Source: Brucella intermedia LMG 3301
GTDB taxonomy: Bacteria; Pseudomonadota; Alphaproteobacteria; Rhizobiales; Rhizobiaceae
Length of the DNA stretch: 64,000 nt
Assembly: GCF_000182645.1 (NCBI RefSeq)
Contig: NZ_ACQA01000001.1
Span: forward strand, 1,054,001-1,118,000
Direction: 5' to 3'
Below, piece by piece: positions 9,901 to 18,813 of this stretch. Under the pieces are notes generated by a model. That model saw only the letters and a program-made list of their open reading frames with translations. It did no database searches and was not told where the DNA came from. Numbering within the stretch: the first letter of the stretch is position 1; each line of letters starts with the position of its first letter. Position numbers and translations under genes: made by a program.

Positions 9901-10428
9901 ATGCGCGGCGGCAAGATCACAGTCGGGCTTGCAGCACAGGGCAACGGTCCTTTGCGCGGCCAGATCGACGCACGCAACTTTGCCATTATCAACGAACCGC
10001 GTCTGGCCAAGATCGTTTCCAGTCCACCCTCGGATGGGGGCACAAGTCTCAATCAGGCAGTAAAACGCGATATCGACGTATCACGTGTTGACGTGGAGCG
10101 CGGTTTCTCGCTGATCGAAAAGGGCAATGGCTACCTGAACCTGTCGAAGGGAGTGGTGCGAGGACCCGCCGTCGGTACGACCTTCCAGGGAACGCTCTAT
10201 GACCAGCAAGGCAACATGTCCATCACCGGCACATTCATGCCAGCTTACGGCGTCAACCGGCTGTTCGGCGAACTTCCTATCGTGGGTGCGCTGCTCGGCA
10301 ACGGACGCGACCGTGGCTTAATCGGGATTACCTACAAGCTTGCTGGCAGCGCCAAGCAGCCCCAGGTGATCGTCAACCCGATTTCAGTCATCGCTCCCGG
10401 CATATTCCGCTCCATATTCGAGTTCTAA
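6985..10428 (+). CDS. AsmA/YhdP-like large envelope protein (DUF3971, AsmA-like C-terminal)
   Basis: A 1,147-aa protein with one N-terminal membrane segment (about residues 46-68) and a long beta-rich periplasmic part, as in the YhdP/TamB/AsmA group of bridge-like lipid transport proteins. The C-terminus (GTFMPAYGVNRLFGELP, then a glycine-rich end) is typical of AsmA_2. By family it probably moves phospholipids to the outer membrane or stabilises it; the partner is unknown. The start is uncertain: TTG 6985 opens the frame, ATG 7030 is the first in-frame ATG. The best ribosome site (AAGGGA at 6947) serves ATG 6962 in another frame that stops at 6991, so a leader peptide or a lost base in the T run at 6971-6975 is possible. 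Confidence 0.85.
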   Translation: MLTEKPQKIRFSKREMKRIERLAADGEGGFLPGPTRSSRSFLSRCSHAVLSVCILLVLITGAGFVILRSGVDSNLLRDEAQKSLTHILGEGASASIGSAALSLDQDSHVALEARDVSIADPKQGVEISGIKSVRLGLAPLPLLTGKVRVAQLEVDGVSFEMPETEGPGFWKSLPYDENGILDFDAVSGELFAAMRRSLELLRAQDTHVIGIFNSTVAFKVGDEQQVLDIEEARLIEEGGKIGITGSVIWKGKKIALDGKIDQHAGDNSLAGFELNIRDIPIALGSPPEVAPLINGNRVNPAHFELEASARLSLMGSAADGDKPERLTTELAIDDLDMQLGKVEDVRGGVRLNLEHAVGSRKIEIKSSRLQLGGLQAQFNGAFGPEPETENNTGGPAYRFEVLTTSATSMPSESTDPPLSFATRIAGRYMADQQRIQFANLDVQTENGQLFGQGSMAFGAGSPEMIFLLRIPKMPVPDAKHLWPIDVADGAREWVLKNLFGGTLKDSRIDISLAGGRFNGPGLPPPLTGDEIKADFKVVDTRFDVVGELPPVRDAEGEISVRGAYTTIKLLKGVAYTPNNRKVDVSDGMLIIPWGPQRPVIAELDLGVSGEAAAIAEIAGNKPIDVLKSVPFQPGDVTGDVKSRVKVNFAVSKDPPPGTLRWNADIGFTGLDISKPIAGSSVTDATGSIKVDQSAANITADAMLDGVPAKINLVEPVDRSGPVKREQKVRLDIDDKTRNAVFPGLNSIFSGPMSVDLGMEDGGKRHVSADLGKTQIDLPWLGWRKGAGIPAKATFDLVQSPDDKSKMDIHNLVFSGDAFGAKGDLSIARGDFQSANFSEIRLNRNDSLAVKATKSGNSYRVNVRGSQFDARALIKQVSDLGGKSGSGSKSSNPRVVVSAQIDEVGGFNGETLRNVNVSYESAGSKVSGVSVNAVTSSGESFVATNNDQGDARSISLQSNDAGAVLRFFDFYDKMRGGKITVGLAAQGNGPLRGQIDARNFAIINEPRLAKIVSSPPSDGGTSLNQAVKRDIDVSRVDVERGFSLIEKGNGYLNLSKGVVRGPAVGTTFQGTLYDQQGNMSITGTFMPAYGVNRLFGELPIVGALLGNGRDRGLIGITYKLAGSAKQPQVIVNPISVIAPGIFRSIFEF

Positions 10429-10462
10429 CGCAAAACGACCGATCTGAACGAGGTTGCGCACG

Positions 10463-10837
10463 ATGAAACGTCTCTTTCTGACACTGGCTTTCTTGCTGCC
10501 GGCGGTGCATGCGAATGCGGACTCTCTCTACGACAAATGCATTCAACAGTCCGATGGAACAAACTCCGCTTGGGCGGAGTGTGGCGGCGCTTGGGTGAAG
10601 CGGGCCGACAGTGCGCTGAACGCGGCATGGAAGAAGACCTACGGTCAGGCTGATGGGCAGACAAAGACTGATTTGCTGGCCGAACAGCGCCTTTGGAACA
10701 GCTACAAGGAAGCGTCCTGCAAATTCTACGCGAATGGCGATTGGGGACGTGAAGGACAGGTGCTTTCGTTTCCGGCTTGCCGGGCGAAAGTCATAGAAGC
10801 ACGTACCAAGCAATTGCTCGGATATAACGAACGGTGA
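10463..10837 (+). CDS. LprI-like (DUF1311) small secreted protein
   Basis: 124 aa with a signal peptide ending near VHANA and a DUF1311/LprI domain marked by cysteines in DKCIQQ, AECGG, EASCKFY and FPACRAK. Some family members inhibit lysozyme; whether this one does is not shown. ATG 10463 is chosen over the upstream TTG 10454 because the GAACGAGG ribosome site lies 9 nt before it. It is probably co-transcribed with the AsmA-like gene 34 nt upstream. Confidence 0.75.
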   Translation: MKRLFLTLAFLLPAVHANADSLYDKCIQQSDGTNSAWAECGGAWVKRADSALNAAWKKTYGQADGQTKTDLLAEQRLWNSYKEASCKFYANGDWGREGQVLSFPACRAKVIEARTKQLLGYNER

Positions 10838-10881
10838 TCCGCCGACAAGCTTTCCCGCTTTAACGATGCCCCTCACAACAA

Positions 10882-10902
10882 AGCCGGGCGCAAGGCCCGG
10901 CT
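10882..10902. terminator. Hairpin between LprI-like gene and tyrS
   Basis: Perfect 8-bp stem agccgggc / gcccggct with a 5-nt loop in a convergent intergenic space. T run is weak. Confidence 0.65.
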
Positions 10903-10926
10903 ATGTTCATTCCATGATCGTCAGGC

Positions 10927-12180
10927 TTATGCTGGACGGATCAGCACGTGACGCTTCTTGCCCAGCGACAGCTTGATGACGCCTTGATCATTCAGAGCAC
11001 CGGCGTCGACCATCATGCGGGGATCACTGACCGGCTCGTCATTGATGCGCACCGCGCCGCCTTCCACATGGCGACGGGCTTCGCCATTGGTCGTGCACAG
11101 TTCAGCGAGAACCATCAACGCCAGAACACCGATGCCACCGTTCAACGTTGCCTTGTGAACGCCGACCGTCGGGAGGTTTTCCGACAGTTCGCCATCCTCG
11201 AAGGTCTTGCGCGCCGTTTCCGCGGCTTCCTCGGCTGCGTCACGACCATGCAGCATGGCCGTTACTTCCGTCGCGAGGATTTTCTTCGCCTCGTTGATTT
11301 CAACACCTTCAAGAGTGGCCAGCTTGGCGATCTCGTCCAGCGGTAGTGTCGTGTAGAGCTTCAGGAACCGCTCCACGTCCGCATCTTCCGTGTTGCGCCA
11401 GTATTGCCAGAAATCATAGGCGCTCAGCATTTCGGCGTTCAGCCAGATGGCGCCGCCAAGCGACTTGCCCATCTTCTGGCCAGATGCCGTCGTCAGCAGC
11501 GGCGAGGTGAGGGCGTAGAGCTGTGGCGTTCCCATGCGGTGACCGAGATCGATACCGTTGATGATATTGCCCCACTGATCCGAACCGCCCATCTGGAGGC
11601 GAATGTCGTGGCGCTTGTTCAGTTCCACGAAATCGTAGGCCTGAAGGATCATGTAGTTGAATTCGAGGAATGACAGCGACTGCTCACGATCGAGGCGCGT
11701 CTTCACCGAATCGAACGAAAGCATGCGATTGACCGAGAAATGACGGCCGACATCGCGCAGGAATTCCAGATAGTTGATGTTGCGCAGCCAGTCGGCATTG
11801 TTGACCATCAGGGCGTCGGTCGGGCCATCACCAAAGGTAAGGTAGTTGGCGAAGACACGCTTTATGCCGGCGATGTTCTCGACAATCGTGTCCTCTGTCA
11901 TCAGCTTGCGGGCTTCGTCCTTGAAGGACGGGTCGCCAACCATGCCAGTGCCGCCGCCCATCAGCGCGACGGGCCTGTGGCCGGTCTGCTGGAGCCAGTG
12001 CAGCATCATGATCTGGATCAGTCCGCCTGCATGAAGGCTCGGAGCCGTGGGGTCGAAGCCGATATAGGCCGTCACGGTTTCCTTGGCCAACAATTCGTCG
12101 AGGCCACTTTCATCGGAAATCTGATGAATGAAGCCACGCTCGGAAAGCGTGCGAAGAAAATCGGATTTGAAACCGGACAT
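10927..12180 (-). CDS. tyrS: Tyrosyl-tRNA synthetase
   Basis: Class I aminoacyl-tRNA synthetase charging tRNA-Tyr. The 417-aa chain has the HIGH-type motif as HAGG (SLHAGGLIQ), the tyrosine-pocket region [10 protein letters not shown], the KMSKS-type motif as KMGKS and a C-terminal S4-like RNA-binding domain ([17 protein letters not shown]). Length and domain order are those of bacterial TyrS. Confidence 0.97.
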   Translation of the reverse strand: MSGFKSDFLRTLSERGFIHQISDESGLDELLAKETVTAYIGFDPTAPSLHAGGLIQIMMLHWLQQTGHRPVALMGGGTGMVGDPSFKDEARKLMTEDTIVENIAGIKRVFANYLTFGDGPTDALMVNNADWLRNINYLEFLRDVGRHFSVNRMLSFDSVKTRLDREQSLSFLEFNYMILQAYDFVELNKRHDIRLQMGGSDQWGNIINGIDLGHRMGTPQLYALTSPLLTTASGQKMGKSLGGAIWLNAEMLSAYDFWQYWRNTEDADVERFLKLYTTLPLDEIAKLATLEGVEINEAKKILATEVTAMLHGRDAAEEAAETARKTFEDGELSENLPTVGVHKATLNGGIGVLALMVLAELCTTNGEARRHVEGGAVRINDEPVSDPRMMVDAGALNDQGVIKLSLGKKRHVLIRPA

Positions 12181-12354
12181 TCCTTTTCCCTGACTGATAA
12201 GGCGAAGTTGAAACTGGTCGCAAGCGGCTGCTTACACCCATGTGATAAGTCCGCCTTTAGCACCAATCAACCGCCAATAACAAGGAAACTCCCGAATTGG
12301 CGGATTGGAAACCGGTAATTTGGCTTCATCTATTGGGGGGAACTGGCGTTGGCC

Positions 12355-12687
12355 TCAGTGTTGTGCGGTGCTTGAAAACAGATTGAGCACAATGACACCG
12401 GCAATGATCAATCCCATGCCCAGCACGGCGGCGAGGTCGAGCTTCTGGCCGAACAGCAGCCACCCGATCAGGGCCACGAGCGTCACGCCTATTCCAGACC
12501 ATACCGCATAGGCGATACCGACGGGGATGCTCTTCAGCGTCAGGGAAAGAAAATAGAAGGCCAGTCCATAAGCGACGATGACGATCATGGATGGTCCCAG
12601 CCGGGTAAAGCCTTCGGACGCCTTGAGGCTGAGCGTTCCGATGACTTCGGACACGATGGCGATAGCGAGGATAGCATAAACCGGCAT
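12355..12687 (-). CDS. Small multidrug resistance (SMR/EmrE-type) transporter
   Basis: 110 aa with four membrane helices. The essential membrane glutamate E14 (AIVSEVIGT) and W63 of the AVWSGIG motif are present, as in EmrE/QacE, which exchange cationic compounds or guanidinium for protons as antiparallel dimers. The substrate cannot be told from sequence; a guanidinium-type exporter is as likely as a drug pump. It stands alone. Confidence 0.88.
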   Translation of the reverse strand: MPVYAILAIAIVSEVIGTLSLKASEGFTRLGPSMIVIVAYGLAFYFLSLTLKSIPVGIAYAVWSGIGVTLVALIGWLLFGQKLDLAAVLGMGLIIAGVIVLNLFSSTAQH

Positions 12688-12817
12688 GTCACGCTCGTGA
12701 GATGGAGATGAAAGGACGAATCATTTGGCGGCGATCGTAGCATCGCATGAAAAATCCGGCGGGAGACCCGCCGGATGAGACGCTGCAAATCTGGAAAACG
12801 ACTTGCCGGATCGTTTG

Positions 12818-13493
12818 TTAGCGAAGGCGCTTCGGACGCGCTTCCACCAGTTCGCCAGCCAAACGGCGATCAAGATATTCGGCGCAATCCTCGATGAGTT
12901 CATCGCCCTGACCGGTGAAGAAGTGGTTTGCTCCCGGAATCGTGGTCTGGGTTATCGTGATGCCCTTCTGGGTCTTCAGCTTGTCGACCAGAGCCTGCAC
13001 GTCCTTCGGCGGCGCGACCTTGTCGTTATCGCCATGGATGATGAGGCCGGACGACGGGCAGGGCGCCAGGAAGGAGAAATCATAGGTATTCGGCTGCGGG
13101 GCGACAGAAATGAAACCTTCGATTTCCGGGCGGCGCATCAGAAGCTGCATGCCGATCCACGCGCCGAACGAGTAACCGGCGACCCAGCACGTCTTGGAGT
13201 CGGGGTGAAGCGCCTGCACCCAGTCGAGAGCGCTTGCCGCGTCCGACAGTTCGCCCGCACCGTGGTCGAATTCGCCCTGGCTGCGTCCAATACCGCGGAA
13301 GTTGAAGCGCAACGTCGTGAAGCCGCGCTGCTGGAACATGTAGAAAAGATCATAGACGATCTTGTTGTTCATCGTGCCGCCGAACTGCGGATGCGGATGA
13401 AGGATGAGCGCGATTGGAGCATTCTTTTCTTTGGAAGGCTGATAGCGACCTTCGAGGCGTCCGGCAGGGGCCGTTGAAAATGACTTCTGGCAT
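12818..13493 (-). pseudogene. Alpha/beta hydrolase, frameshifted near its N-terminus
   Basis: Serine hydrolase-fold protein of about 224 aa if corrected. Visible parts: the nucleophile elbow GYSFGA, the HGDNDK acid region and the late GANHFF histidine. From ATG 13493 the frame reads MPEVIFNGP and then goes wrong at a run of four G on the plus strand (13467-13470). Removing one G restores GPAGRLEGRYQPSKEKN, then a histidine-proline segment (HPHPQFGGTMNN) and the rest of the fold. Either a real mutation or a base-call error; the latter is favoured because two other genes here carry the same kind of extra G. Confidence 0.75.
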
Positions 13494-13586
13494 GTGTACT
13501 CCGCTCGTAACGGGAAGACCGGATCTGGACGGCGAAACTTGACGTTGTTGGACGCCGCTTCTAGAACCGGTTTGAAATTTCGACAG

Positions 13587-13605
13587 ACTGAAAGCGAGTT
13601 TCAGT
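13587..13605. promoter_or_regulatory. Candidate RirA IRO box upstream of the SUF operon
   Basis: Perfect inverted repeat ACTGAAA-gcgag-TTTCAGT. Its core at 13589-13603 is exactly TGA-N9-TCA, the iron-responsive operator consensus bound by RirA in Rhizobiales. It lies 84 nt before the first gene of the iron-sulfur operon, where RirA control is expected. A second inverted repeat, CTTGA-N8-TCAAG, sits at 13631-13648. Confidence 0.65.
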
Positions 13606-13688
13606 TCCTATGGGGGCTTAATAGGCTTTTCTTGATTGAAAATTCAAGAAAATTGCGCTTCCAGAATTTTGTTTAGGAGATAGGTACA

Positions 13689-14849
13689 GTGAACGGGAGC
13701 GGCAAGAGGCTCTATCTGGACTATAATGCCAGTGCTCCGTTGCTTGAAGAGGCACGGGATGCGGTCGTCAACGCACTCGGCATTACCGGAAATCCATCCT
13801 CCGTGCATCGTGAAGGCCGGGCCGCACGCGCGCTCGTTGAAGCAGCGCGTCGCAGCGTTGCCGCGCTCATCAATGCCAGGCCGGACCATGTTTTCTTTAC
13901 ATCAGGTGCAACAGAAGCCGCTTCGACGCTGCTGACGCCGCACTACATGATGGGGCGGTCGCCGGTCCGCCTGTCGCATCTCTATGTGAGCGGGACGGAG
14001 CACCCATGCATGCTGTCCGGTGGCCAGTTTGCCCCGCAGGACGTCACGCTGCTGCCGGTCGACGCAAGCGGCATCGTGGAGCTTGATTCCCTGAAGGCTG
14101 CCCTCGGCCGTCACGACAAAAGCGCCGGGCTGCCGCTCGTGGCGATACAGGCTGCCAATAATGAAACGGGGATCATCCAGCCGGTTGCGGAAATCGCCGC
14201 TATCGTGAAAGCTGCTGGCGGTATTTACGTTGTCGATGCCGTGCAAGCTGCGGGACGCATTAAATTAGACATTTCAGTTAATTGCGGTGATTATCTCATA
14301 ATCTCCTCACACAAGATCGGCGGGCCGAAAGGTGTCGGTGCCATCATTGCCATTTCCGATCTCATGATGCCGCGCGCGCTTGTTCGCGGTGGGGGGCAGG
14401 AGAAGGGGCATAGAGCAGGAACCGAAGCCCTGCCGCTGATCGCCGGTTTCGGGGCTGCGGCTGATGTCGCCAAAGCGCGGCTGGACGGGGATGGCTGGTC
14501 TCCGGCAATGCGGGACAGGCTGGAAGCAGGGCTGACCGCAATTGCTCCAGACGCGGTGATCTATGGCCAATCGGTCGATAGACTGCCGAACACGACATTC
14601 TTTTCCCTTGAAGGACAGAAGGCCGAAACCGTGCAGATCGCATTTGATCTTGGCGGGGTCGCTCTTTCAGCGGGTTCGGCCTGCTCGTCTGGCAAAGTCG
14701 GTCCCAGTCATGTGCTGTCGGCAATGGGATACGGAGACAGTCTTGGGGCGATCCGCGTCTCACTGGAGCCGACGGCAACGCCCGATCAGGTCGATGCGTT
14801 TCTCGAAGTGTTCCGCAAAATTGTCGAGCGCCGCGCGAAAAGAGCCTGA
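13689..14849 (+). CDS. Cysteine desulfurase, class I (IscS/NifS-like), heading the SUF operon
   Basis: PLP enzyme that takes sulfur from L-cysteine for iron-sulfur cluster assembly. The PLP lysine is K209 in SSHKIGG and the persulfide cysteine is C332 in GSACSSGKVGPSH, the long-loop arrangement of class I enzymes. GTG 13689 is the start, with AGGAGA 7 nt upstream. It is the first gene of desulfurase-sufBCDS-sufT, so the operon encodes two desulfurases of different classes. A bulged hairpin follows (14874-14914). Confidence 0.93.
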   Translation: MNGSGKRLYLDYNASAPLLEEARDAVVNALGITGNPSSVHREGRAARALVEAARRSVAALINARPDHVFFTSGATEAASTLLTPHYMMGRSPVRLSHLYVSGTEHPCMLSGGQFAPQDVTLLPVDASGIVELDSLKAALGRHDKSAGLPLVAIQAANNETGIIQPVAEIAAIVKAAGGIYVVDAVQAAGRIKLDISVNCGDYLIISSHKIGGPKGVGAIIAISDLMMPRALVRGGGQEKGHRAGTEALPLIAGFGAAADVAKARLDGDGWSPAMRDRLEAGLTAIAPDAVIYGQSVDRLPNTTFFSLEGQKAETVQIAFDLGGVALSAGSACSSGKVGPSHVLSAMGYGDSLGAIRVSLEPTATPDQVDAFLEVFRKIVERRAKRA

Positions 14850-14873
14850 CCCCAAGCCGAAATTGAAGTTCCG

Positions 14874-14914
14874 CCCCGGAAACGTATGTTACCTGCAAGC
14901 GCCGTTTCCCGGGG
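14874..14914 (+). terminator. Possible attenuator between the desulfurase gene and sufB
   Basis: Inverted repeat ccccggaaacg / cgtttcccgggg (one bulged base) with an 18-nt loop, followed by TGTTTTAAT. The 252-nt gap before sufB may also hold a second promoter; GATT-gttt-t-AATC at 14930-14942 is a weaker IRO-like repeat. Confidence 0.45.
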
Positions 14915-15101
14915 TGTTTTAATAAGTTGATTGTTTTAATCGGCATTTTTTCGGGCAAATTTGCACCCGGCGCTTGAAATTCAGTTTAGAGAGGTTTTAA
15001 AGAAGGGCCACGCACACTATATCGAGACGGTAATCAAGACTATTATCGCCTTGACGTTTGCAACTGTCGGGCCTTGACCCCGACGAGGATGGAGAACGCC
15101 G

Positions 15102-16625
15102 ATGCCTGCAGTGCAGGAGACCATTGATCAGGTCCGCGGCCTTGACGTGGACCAGTACAAGTATGGCTTCGAGACGACGATCGAAGCTGAGAAGGCCCCC
15201 AAGGGCCTTAACGAAGATATCATCCGCTTCATTTCCGCCAAGAAAAACGAGCCGGAATGGATGCTGGAATGGCGTTTGAAGGCCTATGAACGCTGGCTCA
15301 CCATGGAAGAGCCGACCTGGGCTCGTGTCGATTACCCGAAGATCGATTTCCAGGACGCATATTACTATGCGGCGCCGAAAAACCAGTCCGGTCCGAAGTC
15401 GCTCGATGAAGTCGATCCGGAACTGCTGAAGACCTATGAAAAGCTTGGTATTCCGCTGCGCGAGCAGGAAATTCTTGCTGGCGTGCGTAAGCAGGGCGAG
15501 CCGAGCGAAATCGACGGCAATCCGTCCGATAATGTCTATGCGTCGGGCCGTGTGGCCGTTGATGCCGTGTTCGACAGCGTTTCGGTCGTCACGACCTTCA
15601 AGGAAGAACTCGCCAAGGCTGGCGTGATTTTCTGCTCGATTTCCGAAGCGATCCGCGAGCATCCCGAACTGGTGCAGAAGTATCTGGCTTCTGTGGTTCC
15701 CGTTTCGGACAACTATTATGCAACGCTGAATTCGGCTGTCTTCACGGACGGTTCGTTTGTCTATGTTCCGAAGGGCGTTCGCTGCCCGATGGAGCTTTCG
15801 ACCTATTTCCGCATCAACGAAAAGAACACCGGTCAGTTCGAACGGACGCTCATCATCGCCGATGAAGGCGCGTATGTTTCTTATCTCGAAGGTTGCACCG
15901 CACCTCAGCGCGACGAAAACCAGCTGCACGCGGCTGTCGTTGAGCTGATTGCGCTCGAAAACGCCGAAATCAAGTACTCGACGGTCCAGAACTGGTTCCC
16001 CGGCGACAAGGATGGCAAGGGCGGCATCTACAACTTCGTTACCAAGCGTGGCGATTGCCGGGGCGATAATTCCAAGATTTCGTGGACCCAGGTAGAAACC
16101 GGTTCCGCAATCACGTGGAAATATCCGTCCTGCATTCTGCGTGGCGACAATTCGCGCGGCGAGTTCTATTCGATTGCCGTTTCCAACGGCCATCAGCAGA
16201 TAGACTCCGGCACCAAGATGCTGCACCTCGGCAAGAACACGTCGAGCCGCATCATCTCCAAGGGTATTTCGGCCGGCAAGTCGAACAACACCTATCGCGG
16301 ACAGGTTTCGGCCCATCGCAAGGCTGAGAATGCCCGTAACTTTACCCAGTGCGACTCGCTCCTGATCGGCAATGATTGCGGCGCGCATACGGTGCCGTAT
16401 ATCGAGGCGAAAAACGCCACGGCGCAGTTCGAACACGAGGCAACCACCTCCAAGATTTCGGAAGACCAGCTGTTCTATGTGATGCAGCGCGGCATTCCGG
16501 AAGAGGAGGCAATCGCTCTCATCGTCAATGGCTTCGTGAAGGAAGTCATTCAGGAACTGCCGATGGAATTCGCCGTCGAAGCCCAGAAGCTTATCGGCAT
16601 TTCGCTTGAGGGCAGCGTCGGTTAA
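15102..16625 (+). CDS. sufB: Fe-S cluster assembly scaffold SufB
   Basis: 507 aa; core of the SufBC2D scaffold on which clusters are built in the cytosol. The C-terminal half shows the beta-helix region with [13 protein letters not shown] and the cysteine-containing [14 protein letters not shown], followed by the helical SufC-contact domain near [13 protein letters not shown]. The start ATG has a GGAG site. Followed by sufC after 74 nt. Confidence 0.97.
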   Translation: MPAVQETIDQVRGLDVDQYKYGFETTIEAEKAPKGLNEDIIRFISAKKNEPEWMLEWRLKAYERWLTMEEPTWARVDYPKIDFQDAYYYAAPKNQSGPKSLDEVDPELLKTYEKLGIPLREQEILAGVRKQGEPSEIDGNPSDNVYASGRVAVDAVFDSVSVVTTFKEELAKAGVIFCSISEAIREHPELVQKYLASVVPVSDNYYATLNSAVFTDGSFVYVPKGVRCPMELSTYFRINEKNTGQFERTLIIADEGAYVSYLEGCTAPQRDENQLHAAVVELIALENAEIKYSTVQNWFPGDKDGKGGIYNFVTKRGDCRGDNSKISWTQVETGSAITWKYPSCILRGDNSRGEFYSIAVSNGHQQIDSGTKMLHLGKNTSSRIISKGISAGKSNNTYRGQVSAHRKAENARNFTQCDSLLIGNDCGAHTVPYIEAKNATAQFEHEATTSKISEDQLFYVMQRGIPEEEAIALIVNGFVKEVIQELPMEFAVEAQKLIGISLEGSVG

Positions 16626-16699
16626 CCGACGCGCCCATTCCATCTCGCATCAGATTTTCTGGCCAGCCTTTTCCTGGCATTAGAACAAGGTTTACATTC

Positions 16700-17455
16700 A
16701 TGCTTGAGATCAAGAACCTCCATGCAAAGATCGCCGACACGGATACAGAGATCATCCGTGGCCTGAACCTCACCGTGAACAAGGGTGAAGTTGCTGCGAT
16801 CATGGGTCCGAACGGTTCGGGCAAGTCCACGCTTTCCTATATCCTCGCCGGTCGCGAGGACTATGAAGTGACGGAAGGCGACATTCTCTATAACGGCGAG
16901 TCGATCCTCGAGCTCGACCCGGCCGAACGCGCCGCCAAGGGCATCTTCCTGGCTTTCCAGTACCCGATGGAAATTCCGGGCGTTGCCACGATGGAATTCC
17001 TGAAGGTTGCGATGAACAGCCAGCGCAAGGCGCGTGGCGAGCCGGAACTGAAGATTCCTGAATTCATCAAGCGCGTGAAGGACGCCGCTGGCGGCCTCAA
17101 CATCGACATGAACATGCTCAAGCGCCCGCTTAACGTTGGCTTCTCGGGCGGCGAAAAGAAGCGCGCTGAAATTCTGCAGATGCAGCTTCTGGAGCCAAGT
17201 CTTTGCGTCCTCGACGAAACCGATTCAGGTCTCGACATCGATGCGCTGAAGATCGTTTCGGAAGGCGTGAACGCGCTGCGTTCGCCAGATCGCGCCGTGG
17301 TCGTCATTACGCACTATCAGCGCCTGCTCGAGCATATCGTTCCGGACAGCGTGCACGTTCTGTACAAGGGCCAGGTCATCAAGTCCGGTGACAAGAGCCT
17401 TGCGTTGCATCTTGAAGAAAATGGTTATGCCGACGTAATCGGCGAAGCTGCCTGA
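16700..17455 (+). CDS. sufC: Fe-S assembly ATPase SufC
   Basis: 251-aa ABC-type ATPase that drives conformational change in the SufBCD complex. Walker A GPNGSGKST (K42), signature FSGGEKKR, Walker B CVLDETDSGLD and the switch histidine in VITHYQ are all present. The sufD ribosome site (GAGGAGGG) overlaps its stop codon region, indicating tight coupling. Confidence 0.97.
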   Translation: MLEIKNLHAKIADTDTEIIRGLNLTVNKGEVAAIMGPNGSGKSTLSYILAGREDYEVTEGDILYNGESILELDPAERAAKGIFLAFQYPMEIPGVATMEFLKVAMNSQRKARGEPELKIPEFIKRVKDAAGGLNIDMNMLKRPLNVGFSGGEKKRAEILQMQLLEPSLCVLDETDSGLDIDALKIVSEGVNALRSPDRAVVVITHYQRLLEHIVPDSVHVLYKGQVIKSGDKSLALHLEENGYADVIGEAA

Positions 17456-17468
17456 GGAGGGATGGATC

Positions 17469-18746
17469 ATGAATATCCAGACCGCCCCGGCTGCCAAGCC
17501 GCGAACGCCGGCTGAAACTGCGCTGATCGACAGCTTTGCCGACCGCATGGGCGACCTGCCGGGCAATGGCGACGTTGTCGTTGCACGTGATGCGGCCCTT
17601 GAATCGCTCAAGGAAAACGGCATTCCGTCCCGTCGCGTCGAAAGCTGGCACTACACCGATTTCCGTACGCTTCTGAAAGGCGTGGCGCCCTTCGATACCT
17701 CCGCGGGAACGCAGGCATTGCCCGCGCTGATCGCCGGTTCGTCGATTGTCGCTGCGAGCAACGGCGTTGCTCTTGCTGCGAATGCACCCCAAGGCGTGTC
17801 GCTGACGCCGGTCCGCGAAGCACTGGCTGACGGCTCGCTCGTCACCCAGCTCCGGTCACGGGGCTTCGACGATACGATTGGCCAGATCAACGCTGCCTAT
17901 GTCAGCGATGGCTGGATGGTTTCGATTGCAGATGGCACCGAACTGGAAGCTCCGCTGGAACTCCAGAATATCCAGAAGGCCGGACAGGGACACACACGTT
18001 TCCCGGTTCGCATTGGTGCCAATGTCAAGGCCACGATCGTGGAACGCCAGAACGGCGGCGAGGGCGATGCCTTCTCCACTTCTGTCAACCATGTAACCGT
18101 TGGCGATGGCGCCGAAATTCTCTGGGTTATCCTGCGAGATTTCGGTCAGGCAACGCAGCTCTCGCAGTTCAATGCGACCATGGGCAAGGGTTCCCGCCTG
18201 ACGCTTTACATCATCAATGCGGGCGGCAAGCTCGTGCGTCAGGAAGTGCACGTCAACGTGGCCGGAGAAGATTCCGACTTCGAATTGCGCGGCCTCAATC
18301 TGCTGGCTGACGACAGCCATACCGACGTGACCATGACGGTCGGCCATCTTGTGGAGAACACCCGTTCGACCGAGATCGTCCGCAATGTGGTCAAGGACCG
18401 CGCGCGTGGCGTTTTCCAGGGGATGATCCGCGTTGCGCAGATCGCCCAGAAGACCGACGCCCGCATGGCCTGCAACACGCTGCTGCTGTCGGATGAAGGC
18501 GAGTTCGATGCCAAGCCGGAACTCGAAATCTTTGCCGATGACGTGGCCTGCGGCCATGGTGCGACGGTTACCGAATTGTCGAAGGACTATCTGTTTTACC
18601 TGATGGCCCGAGGCATTCCGGAAAACGAGGCTCGTGGCCTGCTGATCAAGGCGTTCATCGCCGAGATTATCGAAGAGCTGGAAGACGAAACGCTGGTTGA
18701 GGCACTGGAAGAAGTGCTGTCCAACTGGCTCGCCAGCCATGCCTGA
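17469..18746 (+). CDS. sufD: Fe-S assembly protein SufD
   Basis: 425 aa, paralogue of SufB and its partner in the scaffold complex. The conserved C-terminal block CGHGATVTELSKDYLFYLMARGIPE matches SufB's and carries the histidine implicated in cluster building in SufD family members. It begins 13 nt after sufC. A hairpin with a T run lies just downstream. Confidence 0.96.
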   Translation: MNIQTAPAAKPRTPAETALIDSFADRMGDLPGNGDVVVARDAALESLKENGIPSRRVESWHYTDFRTLLKGVAPFDTSAGTQALPALIAGSSIVAASNGVALAANAPQGVSLTPVREALADGSLVTQLRSRGFDDTIGQINAAYVSDGWMVSIADGTELEAPLELQNIQKAGQGHTRFPVRIGANVKATIVERQNGGEGDAFSTSVNHVTVGDGAEILWVILRDFGQATQLSQFNATMGKGSRLTLYIINAGGKLVRQEVHVNVAGEDSDFELRGLNLLADDSHTDVTMTVGHLVENTRSTEIVRNVVKDRARGVFQGMIRVAQIAQKTDARMACNTLLLSDEGEFDAKPELEIFADDVACGHGATVTELSKDYLFYLMARGIPENEARGLLIKAFIAEIIEELEDETLVEALEEVLSNWLASHA

Positions 18747-18754
18747 TTGATTGA

Positions 18755-18786
18755 GGCGGAGCGTGTGAATATGCGCTCCGCCTTTT
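18755..18786 (+). terminator. Intra-operon terminator-like hairpin between sufD and sufS
   Basis: Perfect 9-bp stem ggcggagcg / cgctccgcc with a 10-nt loop, directly followed by TTTT. It sits inside the operon and could lower expression of sufS and sufT relative to sufBCD. Confidence 0.6.
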
Positions 18787-18813
18787 CCTGCCGAAACGGC
18801 AAGAGGAACGATC

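Noticed and set aside
14997..16643. 548-codon open frame antisense to sufB
   Set aside because: It is the mirror of a highly conserved gene; its translation has no recognisable motif and no ribosome site.
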